Under the pieces are notes generated by a model. That model made no database searches. It saw only the letters and a program-made list of their open reading frames with translations, and was not told the DNA's origin. A program made the position numbers and the translations under genes. Of a stretch of DNA of 64,000 nt, positions 19,263 to 28,890 are shown in pieces. The DNA is from JBGRQB01 sp041725875 (GTDB lineage: Bacteria; Bacteroidota; Ignavibacteria; Ignavibacteriales; Melioribacteraceae): contig JBGRQB010000002.1 in assembly GCA_041725875.1 (NCBI GenBank), forward strand, positions 1 to 64,000, given 5' to 3'. Each line of letters opens with the position of its first letter. Position 1 is the stretch's first letter.

Positions 19263-20657
19263 ATGAGCTTGTTTGAAAGCTTTAATGGTAGTGATAAAAG
19301 TGAACAGGAAATTTTAGATCGTATAAGTATTGCATTAGATTTTGTTAATAGCGGACAAGTATTTTTATATCAGGAAAACATTGAAGAAGCTATTCAGCTT
19401 TCGCTAGACAGCGATTATGCCGATGAGGGACTTATATTAACAGAAGCTCTTCTTGAGATTGCACCTTACAATTCAGAATACTGGTACTTCAAAGGTGCTT
19501 TGCTGAATAATAATTTTGAATTTGAAGAAGCTTATTTGAGTCTGGATAAAGCATTCAGCTTAAATCCAAATGATGCGGAAACTTTAATTAACAAATCTAT
19601 TGCAGCGGATAATCTGGGATTTAAAGATGAGGCAGCCGAATGTCTTGAAAAAGCTTTAGAGCTTGAGCCAAGAAATGACGAAGCCTTGTTTAACCTAGGT
19701 GTATTATGCGAAAGAAGTGAAGATTTTGCCTCTGCAGCAGTATATTTTGAGCGTACGCTCGAAATTGACAATAACTATGTAGAAGCCTGGTTTGAGCTTG
19801 CGTACTGTTATGAAATTCTGGATAAACTTGATGAATCACTCGTGGCTTATGATGAATATCTTGCGGCTGAACCTTACAGTCCGACAGGCTGGTACAACCG
19901 CGGAATAGTTCTTATTAAGCTTTCAAAATATCAGAAAGCTATTGATAGTTTTGAATTGGCAGCTTCTCTTAAAGATGATTTTTCAAGCGCCTGGTTTAAT
20001 GCTGGAGTTGCTTACACAGCACTTGCAAAATTTAAAGATGCTGTAAAATCGTTCAAAAATGCTGTTGAAATTGATGAAACCGATGAATCTGTATGGTATA
20101 ATTTAGGAATTTCTCACGAAGCTCTTAAAGATTTTGACAATGCAATTCAGAATTATTCGGTTGCCATAGAGCTTGACGATTCATATTTTGAAGCCTATCT
20201 GGCCAGAGGATTTTGCTACTATTCAACAAAAAATATGGAAAAAGCGGAAAAGGATTTGAGTGAAGCTTTTATCCTTTACAGCAGCGAAGTTTCTGCTGAA
20301 AAAAGTGAAAAGTCGGACGATGATATAAAACATTCTATTGAAATTTATAAAGAACTTGCTGAAAAAGAATCAGATAATTTAGATCTTAAACAGATTCTGG
20401 TAGAAAAATTTGCCGAACTCGACTGTTGGGACGAAGCTTTTCAGCTTGTGAATGAAACTATAAATCTTGACTCGGAAAACATTAAATCTTACTATTTAAA
20501 AGCAATGATATACTTTAAATCCGGAAAAATTAAAGAAGCAGTTGAATTTCTGAAAACAACCTTTAATCAGAAACCGGATATTAAGGATAAATTTGCAAAT
20601 GATTTTCCAGAAATAAATTCTTCAAAACTTTTTAACACTTTAATCGATAAAAAATAA
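19263..20657 (+). CDS. Tetratricopeptide repeat protein
   Basis: The 464-residue protein is built almost wholly of TPR units with the W/Y, G, Y, A, A, P pattern (AWFELAYCYEILDKLDESL; AWFNAGVAYTALAKFKDAV). About ten repeats cover residues 45-450. It has no signal peptide or enzyme domain, so it is a cytosolic adaptor with unknown partner. GGAG lies before the ATG. It is followed after eight bases by aroE, probably one transcript. Confidence 0.85.
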   Translation: MSLFESFNGSDKSEQEILDRISIALDFVNSGQVFLYQENIEEAIQLSLDSDYADEGLILTEALLEIAPYNSEYWYFKGALLNNNFEFEEAYLSLDKAFSLNPNDAETLINKSIAADNLGFKDEAAECLEKALELEPRNDEALFNLGVLCERSEDFASAAVYFERTLEIDNNYVEAWFELAYCYEILDKLDESLVAYDEYLAAEPYSPTGWYNRGIVLIKLSKYQKAIDSFELAASLKDDFSSAWFNAGVAYTALAKFKDAVKSFKNAVEIDETDESVWYNLGISHEALKDFDNAIQNYSVAIELDDSYFEAYLARGFCYYSTKNMEKAEKDLSEAFILYSSEVSAEKSEKSDDDIKHSIEIYKELAEKESDNLDLKQILVEKFAELDCWDEAFQLVNETINLDSENIKSYYLKAMIYFKSGKIKEAVEFLKTTFNQKPDIKDKFANDFPEINSSKLFNTLIDKK

Positions 20658-20665
20658 TCAAAACT

Positions 20666-21565
20666 ATGCATCAGAGATTAAATCATAACACAAAAGTAAT
20701 AGCTGTAATTGGTCATCCTATTAAACATTCATATTCTCCTTTAATGCAGAATAAAGCATTTGAACTAAAGGAACTCGATTATGTATATCTTCCTTTTGAC
20801 GTTCCCGGAGAAAACCTTAAAGCCGCTATTAAGGGAATGGTTTCACTTGGAGTAAAAGGTTTTAACGTAACCTTGCCTCATAAAGAAAAAATTAACGAAT
20901 ATCTTGATGAAATTTCTGAAGAAGCCAGTGTTATCGGAGCTGTAAACACGGTTGTAAATGAAAACGGAATTTTACACGGTTACAACACAGATGTTAACGG
21001 AATTATTGAATCTTTAAATCCGTATAAAGAAGAAATTGTCGGACAGGAAGTAAGTATAATTGGTGCAGGAGGAGCTTCCAGAAGTGTTATTTATGCATTG
21101 ATAAGACATTTTAAAGTTAAAAGATTAAATATTATAAACAGAACTCTGCAAATAGCGGAATCTCTTAAAGATTATTTCCAAACTAAAATGCTGTTTGATA
21201 ATATAAAAACTTACGAACTTGTTCCGCCAGATTTAACAAGAGTTTTTCGCAAATCAAAATTGATTGTAAATACAACTTCAATGGGAATGTTTCCTGAAGT
21301 GGATGATTCTGCAACAACAATCAGTAAATCATTCAAAGAAGGACAAATTGTATTTGACGTTATTTACAATCCGTTCAAAACAAAATTTCTTCAAATTGCC
21401 GAAGAACAGGGAGCTACAGTTTTAAGCGGATTAAAAATGTTTCTTGAACAGGGGGCAAAATCGTTTGAGTTGTGGACGGGCGAAACAATGCCGCGCGAAG
21501 AAATTTACGAAATTCTCAAGCAGGAGCTGCTTGCCAAACCAGAAGAAGTTGATCATAACGAATAA
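20666..21565 (+). CDS. aroE: Shikimate dehydrogenase (NADP+)
   Basis: The 299-residue protein reduces 3-dehydroshikimate to shikimate. It has GHPIKHSYSPLMQNKAF at the substrate site and the catalytic lysine in NVTLPHKEK. GYNTDVNG, the dinucleotide loop GAGGASRSV and NTTSMGM follow. Length and order are normal. It follows the TPR gene closely and ends before a clear terminator. Confidence 0.94.
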   Translation: MHQRLNHNTKVIAVIGHPIKHSYSPLMQNKAFELKELDYVYLPFDVPGENLKAAIKGMVSLGVKGFNVTLPHKEKINEYLDEISEEASVIGAVNTVVNENGILHGYNTDVNGIIESLNPYKEEIVGQEVSIIGAGGASRSVIYALIRHFKVKRLNIINRTLQIAESLKDYFQTKMLFDNIKTYELVPPDLTRVFRKSKLIVNTTSMGMFPEVDDSATTISKSFKEGQIVFDVIYNPFKTKFLQIAEEQGATVLSGLKMFLEQGAKSFELWTGETMPREEIYEILKQELLAKPEEVDHNE

Positions 21566-21568
21566 ATT

Positions 21569-21594
21569 AAAGCCTCTTTTTACAGAGGCTTTTT
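21569..21594 (+). terminator. Rho-independent terminator after aroE
   Basis: Stem AAAGCCTCT (21569-21577) pairs with AGAGGCTTT (21584-21592), with a six-base loop and trailing T residues. Confidence 0.88.
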
Positions 21595-21657
21595 ATTATA
21601 ATCTTCCATTCCCCTTCCGATAATCTAAAGTATCACATTTTATTAAAAGAGGTGGAT

Positions 21658-22155
21658 ATGCTAAGTGAAAAAATGATCGACAAATTAAACGAACAAATCA
21701 ATCTTGAACATTATTCTGCAAATCTTTATTTGCAAATGAGTTCCTGGGCTCATTATAGAGGATTTCCCGGTTCTGCTGCTTTTCTTGATGCTCACAGCAC
21801 TGAAGAGATGCAGCATATGCACAAACTTTTTTCCTATGTTGTTGAGACAGGAGCTTACGCAATTGTAGGAGAAATAAAAGCGCCAAGTAAAAAGATGTCA
21901 GATTTGCAAAGTTTGTTTCAATCAATTTATGATCACGAAGTACTTGTGACAAAAAAAATTAACGAACTTGTTGAACTTGCATTGAAAGAAAAAGATTTTT
22001 CCACATTTAATTTTCTGCAATGGTATTGTGCCGAACAGCACGAAGAGGAATCTTTGTTTAAGTCAATTCTAGATAAGTTTGAATTAATAGGAAGTGAGGG
22101 GCAGGCTCTCTATTTTGTCGATCGCGAAATAGGAAATTTGTTAAGAAGTAAATAA
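21658..22155 (+). CDS. ftnA: Non-haem ferritin
   Basis: The 165-residue protein stores iron in a 24-subunit shell. With the ATG at 21658 the ferroxidase residues fall at the positions I recall for E. coli FtnA: Glu17, Tyr24, Glu50, His53, Glu94, Gln127 and Glu130. That supports this start over the GTG at 21652, which lies inside the Shine-Dalgarno AGAGGTGG. It is monocistronic between two terminators. Confidence 0.94.
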   Translation: MLSEKMIDKLNEQINLEHYSANLYLQMSSWAHYRGFPGSAAFLDAHSTEEMQHMHKLFSYVVETGAYAIVGEIKAPSKKMSDLQSLFQSIYDHEVLVTKKINELVELALKEKDFSTFNFLQWYCAEQHEEESLFKSILDKFELIGSEGQALYFVDREIGNLLRSK

Positions 22156-22182
22156 ATAATTCCCCCGTTAAGGGGGATTATT
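22155..22182. terminator. Terminator hairpin between convergent ftnA and aminotransferase
   Basis: CCCCC (22162-22166) and GGGGG (22172-22176) form a core stem with a five-base loop. It is flanked by AATAAT and ATTATT, which extend it with one bulge. It overlaps the stop codons of both genes and would work in either direction. Confidence 0.75.
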
Positions 22183-23371
22183 TCAGCTTTATAATAGTTT
22201 GCTTTATTGCATCAATTGCTTTTTGCAAATCTTGCAACGAAGCAGCATAGGATATTCTGATAAAACCATTTGCGCCAAAAGCAGTTCCAGGTACAATTGC
22301 AACTCTTGCCTCATTAATCAAAAACAAAGCAAAATCTTTTGAGTCATTGATTTTCTGTCCGTTATAACTTTTTCCAAAAAAGCTTTTCACATTCGGGAAC
22401 ATATAAAAAGCGCCGGGTGATTTATAACAGGAGATTCCTTCAATTTCATTTAGCGCGGTGTATAGAAAATTTCGACGCTCTTCAAATTCTTTTCGCATAA
22501 ACTCTACGGAATCTTGCGGACCTTTAATAGCTTCTACCGAAGCAGCCTGAGAAATTGAGTTTGTGCTTGAAGTGGAATGACTCTGAATTTTTGCCATTGC
22601 CGAAATCAGGTTTTTATCTGCAAGTGCATATCCGACCCGCCATCCTGTCATAGCATAACTTTTCGACATTCCATTTACAATTACAATTTTTTCTTTGTAA
22701 TCAGGAGCCGTTTTTGTGATGCAGATATGTTTTGCATTATCAAAAACGAGCTTTTCATAAATCTCATCACAAATTACAAACATGTTGTGTTTTTTTACCA
22801 CGGTCATTAACTCAGAGAGTTCCTGTTCGGTATAAACAGTTCCTGTAGGGTTACAGGGATTGCACAGCAAAAGGACTTTTGTTTTTTCCGTAACTGACTC
22901 TTCCAGCATTTCAGCGTTAATTTTAAAACCTTGTTTCTCTTCGGTATTAACAATTACCGATTTTCCTCCGGCAAGATGAACAATATGAGGATAAGAAACA
23001 TAATAAGGAGCAGGAATAATTACCTCGTCTCCTTCCGAAACAATTGATAACATTGCGTTATAAACACATTGCTTTGCTCCGCTGGATATCATTATTTCAT
23101 CTTCGGAATAATCGAGATTCTGCTCGGTTTTATACTTTTCTTTTATTGCAGATCGTAACTCCAATACACCATTGTTTGCAGTGTATTTTGTGTAATCGGA
23201 GTTAATAGCGTCAATCGCTGCCTGCTTAATGTTTTCCGGAGTAGGAAAATCAGGTTCCCCTACAATCAGATCGATGATTTCAATTCCCTGTTTTTTTAAC
23301 AATGCAGATTGCGCAGCAACAGCCATTGTTTGGGAAGTTTCAATTTTTTCAACTTTTTGAGATAGTTTCAT
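22178..23371 (-). CDS. Class I/II pyridoxal-phosphate aminotransferase (aspartate aminotransferase type)
   Basis: The 397-residue protein has LLCNPCNPTGTVY, the aspartate of CDEIYEKLVF, the PLP lysine in NGMSKSYAMTGWRVGY and the late arginine in GFIRISYA. These match the aspartate aminotransferase I-gamma group (aspC/aatA). The substrate range is not certain. An in-frame ATG at 23419 would add 16 residues of poor quality (MNCFSMYFKFSINRNA); I chose 23371, where the conserved KLSQKVEKIETSQT begins. Confidence 0.9.
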   Translation of the reverse strand: MKLSQKVEKIETSQTMAVAAQSALLKKQGIEIIDLIVGEPDFPTPENIKQAAIDAINSDYTKYTANNGVLELRSAIKEKYKTEQNLDYSEDEIMISSGAKQCVYNAMLSIVSEGDEVIIPAPYYVSYPHIVHLAGGKSVIVNTEEKQGFKINAEMLEESVTEKTKVLLLCNPCNPTGTVYTEQELSELMTVVKKHNMFVICDEIYEKLVFDNAKHICITKTAPDYKEKIVIVNGMSKSYAMTGWRVGYALADKNLISAMAKIQSHSTSSTNSISQAASVEAIKGPQDSVEFMRKEFEERRNFLYTALNEIEGISCYKSPGAFYMFPNVKSFFGKSYNGQKINDSKDFALFLINEARVAIVPGTAFGANGFIRISYAASLQDLQKAIDAIKQTIIKLK

Positions 23372-23554
23372 AGCGTTTCTATTTATAGAAAATTTGAAGT
23401 ACATAGAAAAGCAATTCACAGATAAATTGCAAAACTATCTGAGAAAAAAATGCTGAAAAAATAAATTTATTGCATATAACCGACAAAAAAATTAATTTGA
23501 ATGTATAAATATTAAGGGCAAACAATTATATTTGGGCGAAATAAAAAGAAAACT

Positions 23555-25303
23555 ATGAAATTAACAGAAGAACAATCTGCTATAGTTAATAGCACGGGTA
23601 ATATCAAAATTAATGCAGTGGCCGGTTCCGGCAAAACAACTACCATAATTGAGTATATAAAAGCAAGACCCAAAAAGCGTGCTTTATATCTGGCGTTTAA
23701 CAAGACTGTTCGTCAGGAAGCAGTTAAAAAATTTGAACAGGCCGGAATAAACTGGGTAAAAGTTGAAACAGCACACTCCCTTGCTTATAAAAATGTGGTT
23801 CCGCAATCAGGTTACTCTCTCTCCACAGGATACAAAACTTACGAACTTAAAGATTTGCTGGAAATTGAAGCTCCGGGTGATGAAATAAATTCATACATTC
23901 TTGCAAATCATATTCTCAAGTATGCAGCCTATTTCTGCAACAGTAATGCTGCAATGGTAAAAGATCTAAATCTGTTTGATATTATTTCAGATGAAACCGC
24001 AGCACTCTTTGTAAAAAGAAATTACGACAAAATTCTGCTTTACACCCGACAGTTTTTAGCTAAAATGTACAAAGGAGAAATTGGAGTTACACACGATTTT
24101 TACCTGAAAAAATATCAACTTTCAGATCCATCCTTAAATTACGATTACATCTTTTTTGATGAGGGACAGGATGCCTCGCCGGTAATGCTGGATGTTTTTA
24201 TGAAACAGAAAGCAGCAAAAATTATTGTGGGAGATGCGCATCAGCAGATTTACAGCTGGAGATATGCAGTTAACTCACTTGAACAGGTAGATTTTAAAAA
24301 CTTTACTCTTTCAAAAAGTTTCCGGTTTGAAAAAGAGATTGGTAATCTGGCAGAAAATACACTTTGCTGGAAAAAGAATATTCAAAATTATTCACCAATT
24401 GATATTGAAGGTATAGGAAAGAATAAATCGAAAAAAATGAAAGCCACAATTGGCAGAACAAATACCGCTTTAATGCTGAGAGCAATCGATCTGCTGATAG
24501 AAAAACAGGCCATTGAAAATGTTTATTTTGAGGGAAATATCTCTTCTTACACTTATGCTGAGGAAGGTGGTTCAATTTACGATGTTCTTAATCTTAAAAA
24601 CGGTGACTATACATTTATCAGAGACAACCTCATAAAATCGATGCAAAGCTTTTCAGAGCTTGAAGAATATGCTGAAGCAACCGAAGACGGGAGTCTGAAA
24701 ATGCTCATCGATGTTGTGAAAAAGTATGGAAGAAATCTGCCGAATTATATAAAGATTCTTAAAGATAAGCACCTGCCGGATGAGATGCGCGAAGATGCAG
24801 ATATGATTTTTTCTACAGTTCACAGATGTAAGGGAATGGAGTACGATGAAGTAACAATACTGGATGATTTTATCAAAGAAACAGATATTAAAAATATGGT
24901 AAGAAGAGACGGACTGGAAAATATTCAGATAGCTTCACTTGCCGAAGAAATTAATCTGTTATACGTTGCAATTACAAGAACAAAAAATATTTTGAACATT
25001 CCGTTCGAGTTTTTACCCGATAATTATAAAGAGTTCAAAAAGAAGATTAACAGTAAAATAAATGTTTTGTTTACTGCGCAGCAGACAAACAAAAAGGATG
25101 AAGATCAAAAAATATCAGGCGGATTTTTCGGAATCAGAAAGAAACATAAAGATGCTTACAAGAAATGGACAATCGAAGATGATGCCGATCTTTTGCTTCT
25201 TTACGACGAAGGAAAAAATCTGACTGAACTCTCAAAACATTTTGGAAGAACCGCAGGTGCGGTGCGAACAAGGTTACAGAAACTGGGAGTATTTGATAAT
25301 TGA
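23555..25303 (+). CDS. UvrD/FBH1-like superfamily 1 helicase with C-terminal Myb-like DNA-binding segment
   Basis: The 582-residue protein has the Q motif near LTEEQ and Walker A NAVAGSGKTTTI (Lys27). Motif II is FFDEGQDASP, GDAHQQIYSWR is motif III, and the 2B/motif V region contains STVHRCKGMEYDEV. LLYVAITRTKN is motif VI. The order resembles the F-box helicase FBH1 branch of UvrD. Residues about 530-580 (KKWTIEDDADLLLLYDEGKN, then FGRTAGAVRTRLQKLG) form a Myb/SANT-like helix-turn-helix not usual in UvrD. The role is probably DNA repair or recombination; no partner is adjacent. Confidence 0.85.
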   Translation: MKLTEEQSAIVNSTGNIKINAVAGSGKTTTIIEYIKARPKKRALYLAFNKTVRQEAVKKFEQAGINWVKVETAHSLAYKNVVPQSGYSLSTGYKTYELKDLLEIEAPGDEINSYILANHILKYAAYFCNSNAAMVKDLNLFDIISDETAALFVKRNYDKILLYTRQFLAKMYKGEIGVTHDFYLKKYQLSDPSLNYDYIFFDEGQDASPVMLDVFMKQKAAKIIVGDAHQQIYSWRYAVNSLEQVDFKNFTLSKSFRFEKEIGNLAENTLCWKKNIQNYSPIDIEGIGKNKSKKMKATIGRTNTALMLRAIDLLIEKQAIENVYFEGNISSYTYAEEGGSIYDVLNLKNGDYTFIRDNLIKSMQSFSELEEYAEATEDGSLKMLIDVVKKYGRNLPNYIKILKDKHLPDEMREDADMIFSTVHRCKGMEYDEVTILDDFIKETDIKNMVRRDGLENIQIASLAEEINLLYVAITRTKNILNIPFEFLPDNYKEFKKKINSKINVLFTAQQTNKKDEDQKISGGFFGIRKKHKDAYKKWTIEDDADLLLLYDEGKNLTELSKHFGRTAGAVRTRLQKLGVFDN

Positions 25304-25324
25304 AAATGTGAATTTTTAATTTTC

Positions 25325-25981
25325 TTAGTCACTATCAATTATGAATTGAAACTTGATATATTTTATTGTTCTGCCATTTTGAAGATGAACTTTTTCATAA
25401 GCTGTTTTTATCTCTTCTTCAAATGATGTTTCGGATAAATCGTAGAGATTGTCACTATTTTTGATAATTTTTACATCGGTCCTTTGTAAATTTTTTATTG
25501 CAAATTCATACAGCGGAAGATCATCTGTTTTGAAATGTATTACTCCGTCAACAGCTGTAATTTTTTTATAAATATCTATAAAATTAGTTGAGTAGAGCCG
25601 TTTAAAATCATCTCTTCTTCTGGGGAGTGAATCAGGAAATGGAACCCAGATTTCCTTTGGTTTCATTTTTGTAAAAACATCAGAAAGGTTTTGTGCCTTA
25701 CCAATTAAAAACGCAACATTTGAAATATTTTCAGTTAAAGCTTTTTTTGCACCTACCCAGATTCGTGTTGCTTTCATATCAAGTGCTATGAAATTTTTGT
25801 CAGGAAATTTTTCTGCAAGATTTATTGAGTAATCTCCATGTCCGCACCCTATTTCAAGTGTAACCGGATTATCATTCTGAAAAAAATCAGAGAGTTTTTT
25901 TTCTACATTCTCCTGCTCCATTCTGAATGTGTTTGAGAGAACATCTATTTCCTGCAGACGCAAAAGTTTTTTTCGGGCCAT
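25325..25981 (-). CDS. trmB: tRNA (guanine-N7-)-methyltransferase
   Basis: The 218-residue protein makes m7G46 in tRNA using S-adenosylmethionine. It has the SAM loop EIGCGHGDYSINLA, the acidic strand FIALDMKATRI and the family motif VPFPDSLPRRRDDFKRL. That last motif is a variant of the usual FPDPWPKxRHxxRR, so it is a somewhat diverged member. Length is normal. It is convergent with the helicase gene. Confidence 0.85.
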   Translation of the reverse strand: MARKKLLRLQEIDVLSNTFRMEQENVEKKLSDFFQNDNPVTLEIGCGHGDYSINLAEKFPDKNFIALDMKATRIWVGAKKALTENISNVAFLIGKAQNLSDVFTKMKPKEIWVPFPDSLPRRRDDFKRLYSTNFIDIYKKITAVDGVIHFKTDDLPLYEFAIKNLQRTDVKIIKNSDNLYDLSETSFEEEIKTAYEKVHLQNGRTIKYIKFQFIIDSD

Positions 25982-26097
25982 AACATCTAAATTTTCTGAG
26001 GATCAAAAATATAAAAAAAGATAAGAAAATTTCAGGGGAATTGGCTCGGGTGTGCGTCTAAAAAACGTTTTTAGAAAATTTATTGTAGTTTTGGGTT

Positions 26098-27138
26098 ATG
26101 AAAACATTAATAGATATTTTGCTGGTTTTCAGCAGTGTGGGAATTGTAAACAGTATCTTTTTTATAATTTATTTCAACCTTAATAAAGAGAGGCGATCTC
26201 AGGAAAATATTTTATTTTTGCTGCTTTTGCTTGCTTTTGTTATCAGAATTGGAAAGTCGGTGTTTCTCTATTTCACAGGAGGTTTGAGTGATATTGTTAT
26301 AAATATCGGATTTACCGGTTTTACAAGTATTGGTCCTTTTTTCTATTTATACCTCAAAACAGCAACTATCCCTGATTACAAAGTAAAAAAAAGAGATTAT
26401 CTTCATTTTATAATTCCGACAGCAATTTTGTTGTTTTCACCCTTAATTCCCTATCAGCCGCGCAGCATTTACTGGTTTTCTTTTTATATGGGAATGCTGA
26501 CTCAGATATTTTTGTATCTCTCCTTTTCACTTCCGGTTCTTGTAAGGTTTATAAAAGCAGATAAATCTGTTAAAAAACATTTTCCGCAAAACAGAAAAAA
26601 ATGGCTTTTGGCTTTGTATAGCGGATTGTTCATAATATGGTTTTGTTATTTTATAAATATAATAGGAATTGGTTCGTACATAAATGGTGCAATTGCTTAT
26701 ACTTTTGTTTTTTACACTTTAATGTATCTGGAAATTCATCCACAGATTAAGCAGGATTCAAAGTCGGGTAAATATAACAATATAAATCTGACTGAAACAG
26801 AAATTGAAAAATATTCAGCTGAAGTGAATCTTTTTATCAAAGAATCTGAAATTTATAAAAGAGAAGATCTTACTCTGCCTCTGTTTGCAAAAGAATCGGG
26901 AATTCCCGCCCACACAATTTCTTTTGTGATAAATAAAAAACTGAACAGAAATTTTTCCGATTTTGTTAATTATTACAGAATTGAAAATGTTAAACTTCAG
27001 ATGCAAACAAAACCGGAGGAAAAGATTGCAACGCTTGCTTTTGAAGCGGGATTTAAATCGATATCTGCTTTTAATAATTCCTTCAAAAAATTCTCCGGAA
27101 TAACTCCTACTCAATATAAAGAGCTCAATTTTTCGTAA
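26098..27138 (+). CDS. AraC-family regulator with N-terminal membrane domain
   Basis: The 346-residue protein has about seven hydrophobic segments in residues 5-215 (from IDILLVFSSVGIVNSIFFII to YTFVFYTLMYLEI). An AraC-type double helix-turn-helix occupies about 245-345, with LTLPLFAKESGIPAHTISF and IATLAFEAGFKSISAFNNSF. This 7TM-AraC form is frequent in Bacteroidota and may sense a membrane or periplasmic signal. The next gene, on the same strand 87 bases on, encodes a secreted PD40/DJ-1 protein and may be a target. Confidence 0.85.
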   Translation: MKTLIDILLVFSSVGIVNSIFFIIYFNLNKERRSQENILFLLLLLAFVIRIGKSVFLYFTGGLSDIVINIGFTGFTSIGPFFYLYLKTATIPDYKVKKRDYLHFIIPTAILLFSPLIPYQPRSIYWFSFYMGMLTQIFLYLSFSLPVLVRFIKADKSVKKHFPQNRKKWLLALYSGLFIIWFCYFINIIGIGSYINGAIAYTFVFYTLMYLEIHPQIKQDSKSGKYNNINLTETEIEKYSAEVNLFIKESEIYKREDLTLPLFAKESGIPAHTISFVINKKLNRNFSDFVNYYRIENVKLQMQTKPEEKIATLAFEAGFKSISAFNNSFKKFSGITPTQYKELNFS

Positions 27139-27225
27139 AAATCAGTTTCTGATTTATAAATCAGAAAGAAAAGAACGCTTTTTAAACATAATTTTGCTTC
27201 ACTTTTATAGTTAAACGGAGAAAAT

Positions 27226-28800
27226 ATGAAATCGAAAGTGAAGTTATTTTTATTGTTTTTCTTAGTAAGCTCTTCAATATTTGCACAAAAAAATCTTTAT
27301 CCTGATACGGATCTGCCTGGTTTTGAACCACAGATTTTCGGAGAGAATATTCTTTCCACCGGATTAAATGAAATTACAATTGCCATTGCTCCCGATTATA
27401 AAGAGATCTACTTTACAATCAGACACAAAAGTGATTTCTTCAAAATATATTATGTAAGTAAAACCAATTACGGCTGGTCAGCACCGCAAGCTGCTCCATT
27501 TTCAAGCAAGTTTAAAGATGCAGATCCTTTTATAACCAAAGACGGACAAAAATTGTTTTTCTGTTCAGATCGGTTAACAGATAAAAATGATAAAAAGCGC
27601 GACTGGAATATCTGGTTTGTTACAAAAAATGGTGATAAATGGAGTGAACCCGAACTTGTACCATTTGATAATGAGAAAAATGAAATGTTTCCCACTTTAA
27701 GTGATTCAGGAAATATGGTTTTTCATGCTGATTATGGTTCTGAGAGAAAAACACTTGATATCACTCATACAGATATTTATTACTCAAAATTTGACGGTAC
27801 AAAATTTCTGAAACCGGAAAAACTTGAAAGTTCAATAAGTTCACCTTCTGCTGAATGGGATCCTTTTATTGCACCTGATGAAAGCTATATAATGTTTACA
27901 TCAACCCGGAAAAAGAATATGGGAGGCGGAGATTTATTTATAAGTTATAAAGATGAAACAGGAAACTGGGGAAAAGTAAAAAATATGGGATATTTTATTA
28001 ACTCCCGCAGAATTGATTATTGTCCGGCACTTTCTCCTGACAGAAAATATCTGTTGTTTTCCAGTTCAAGAATGGGGAAAAAGAAAATTTTAGCTTCTGA
28101 AAAACCGGGATATTTTGAACTTGCAAAAACACTTGGCGGAATGCAAAACGGGTTATCCGATATTTACTGGATGGATGCAAGTATAATTAAAAATCTTAAA
28201 AATAACATCTGGTGGGAAGATACGGGGCGTGAGTTCAAGCATGACCTGTCAGATAAAAAAATATTAATGATTGTCGGGGAAAATTTTGATTTTCACGAAG
28301 CTGATTTAATTCCCAGAGAGTTAGAAAAAATGGGTGCTGATGTTGTAACTGCTGCAGTTTCGGAGAAATTAACCGGACATATAATAAACATTGACGGACT
28401 CAAATTTGATAAATCGGAAAAAAGAGAAATAGAAGCAGATATATTAATTTCTGAAATAGAACTGGATGATTATGATGCCATATACTTTCCGGGGGGAGGA
28501 GGTCCGGCAAACATAATAAAAAATCCTGCAACAAATTCTTTGGTAAGAGACCTGATTAAAAAAGCAGTTTCTGAAAACAAATTAGTGGCGGCAATATGTC
28601 ACGGTCCGCTAATATTTGCAGATGCCGGAATAATTAAAGGTAAAAAAGTCACCTGTAACAGAGCAATTATAAAAGAGATAAAATCTGCCGGCGGAAATTT
28701 TCAAAATGTAAAATGTATTTCAGATGGAAATATGTTAACAGGAAACTGGCCGTTTTTTGAGACTTTTACAGCGGAATTTGCAAAAATGCTGGAGAAGTGA
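27226..28800 (+). CDS. Exported PD40 beta-propeller protein fused to a DJ-1/PfpI domain
   Basis: The 524-residue protein has a signal peptide (residues 1-20, ending SIFAQ). Residues about 40-330 hold PD40/WD40-like repeats, as in TolB and OmpA-linked proteins (DADPFITKDGQKLFFCSDR; SAEWDPFIAPDESYIMFTST; DYCPALSPDRKYLLFSSS). Residues about 343-524 form a DJ-1/PfpI domain with nucleophile elbow AAICHGPLIF (Cys458) and GGGGPAN. Known DJ-1 relatives are glyoxalases, chaperones or proteases; the activity here is unknown. GGAG precedes the ATG and a terminator follows. Confidence 0.83.
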   Translation: MKSKVKLFLLFFLVSSSIFAQKNLYPDTDLPGFEPQIFGENILSTGLNEITIAIAPDYKEIYFTIRHKSDFFKIYYVSKTNYGWSAPQAAPFSSKFKDADPFITKDGQKLFFCSDRLTDKNDKKRDWNIWFVTKNGDKWSEPELVPFDNEKNEMFPTLSDSGNMVFHADYGSERKTLDITHTDIYYSKFDGTKFLKPEKLESSISSPSAEWDPFIAPDESYIMFTSTRKKNMGGGDLFISYKDETGNWGKVKNMGYFINSRRIDYCPALSPDRKYLLFSSSRMGKKKILASEKPGYFELAKTLGGMQNGLSDIYWMDASIIKNLKNNIWWEDTGREFKHDLSDKKILMIVGENFDFHEADLIPRELEKMGADVVTAAVSEKLTGHIINIDGLKFDKSEKREIEADILISEIELDDYDAIYFPGGGGPANIIKNPATNSLVRDLIKKAVSENKLVAAICHGPLIFADAGIIKGKKVTCNRAIIKEIKSAGGNFQNVKCISDGNMLTGNWPFFETFTAEFAKMLEK

Positions 28801-28812
28801 GTTCTATTTGAA

Positions 28813-28850
28813 CCCTGAAGATATCACATCTTCGGGGTACTTTTATTTTA
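28813..28850 (+). terminator. Rho-independent terminator after the PD40/DJ-1 gene
   Basis: CCCTGAAGAT (28813-28822) pairs with ATCTTCGGGG (28828-28837) with one G-T wobble and a five-base loop. TACTTTTATTTT follows. Confidence 0.8.
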
Positions 28851-28855
28851 AAGTT

Positions 28856-28884
28856 TTGACAAATAAATCTAAACTGAGTATATT
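28856..28884 (+). promoter_or_regulatory. Sigma-70-type promoter of the TonB receptor gene
   Basis: A full-consensus TTGACA (28856-28861), 17 bases of spacing and TATATT (28879-28884) place the transcript start near 28891. That leaves a leader of about 180 bases before the ATG at 29072. Confidence 0.65.
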
Positions 28885-28890
28885 TCGTTG

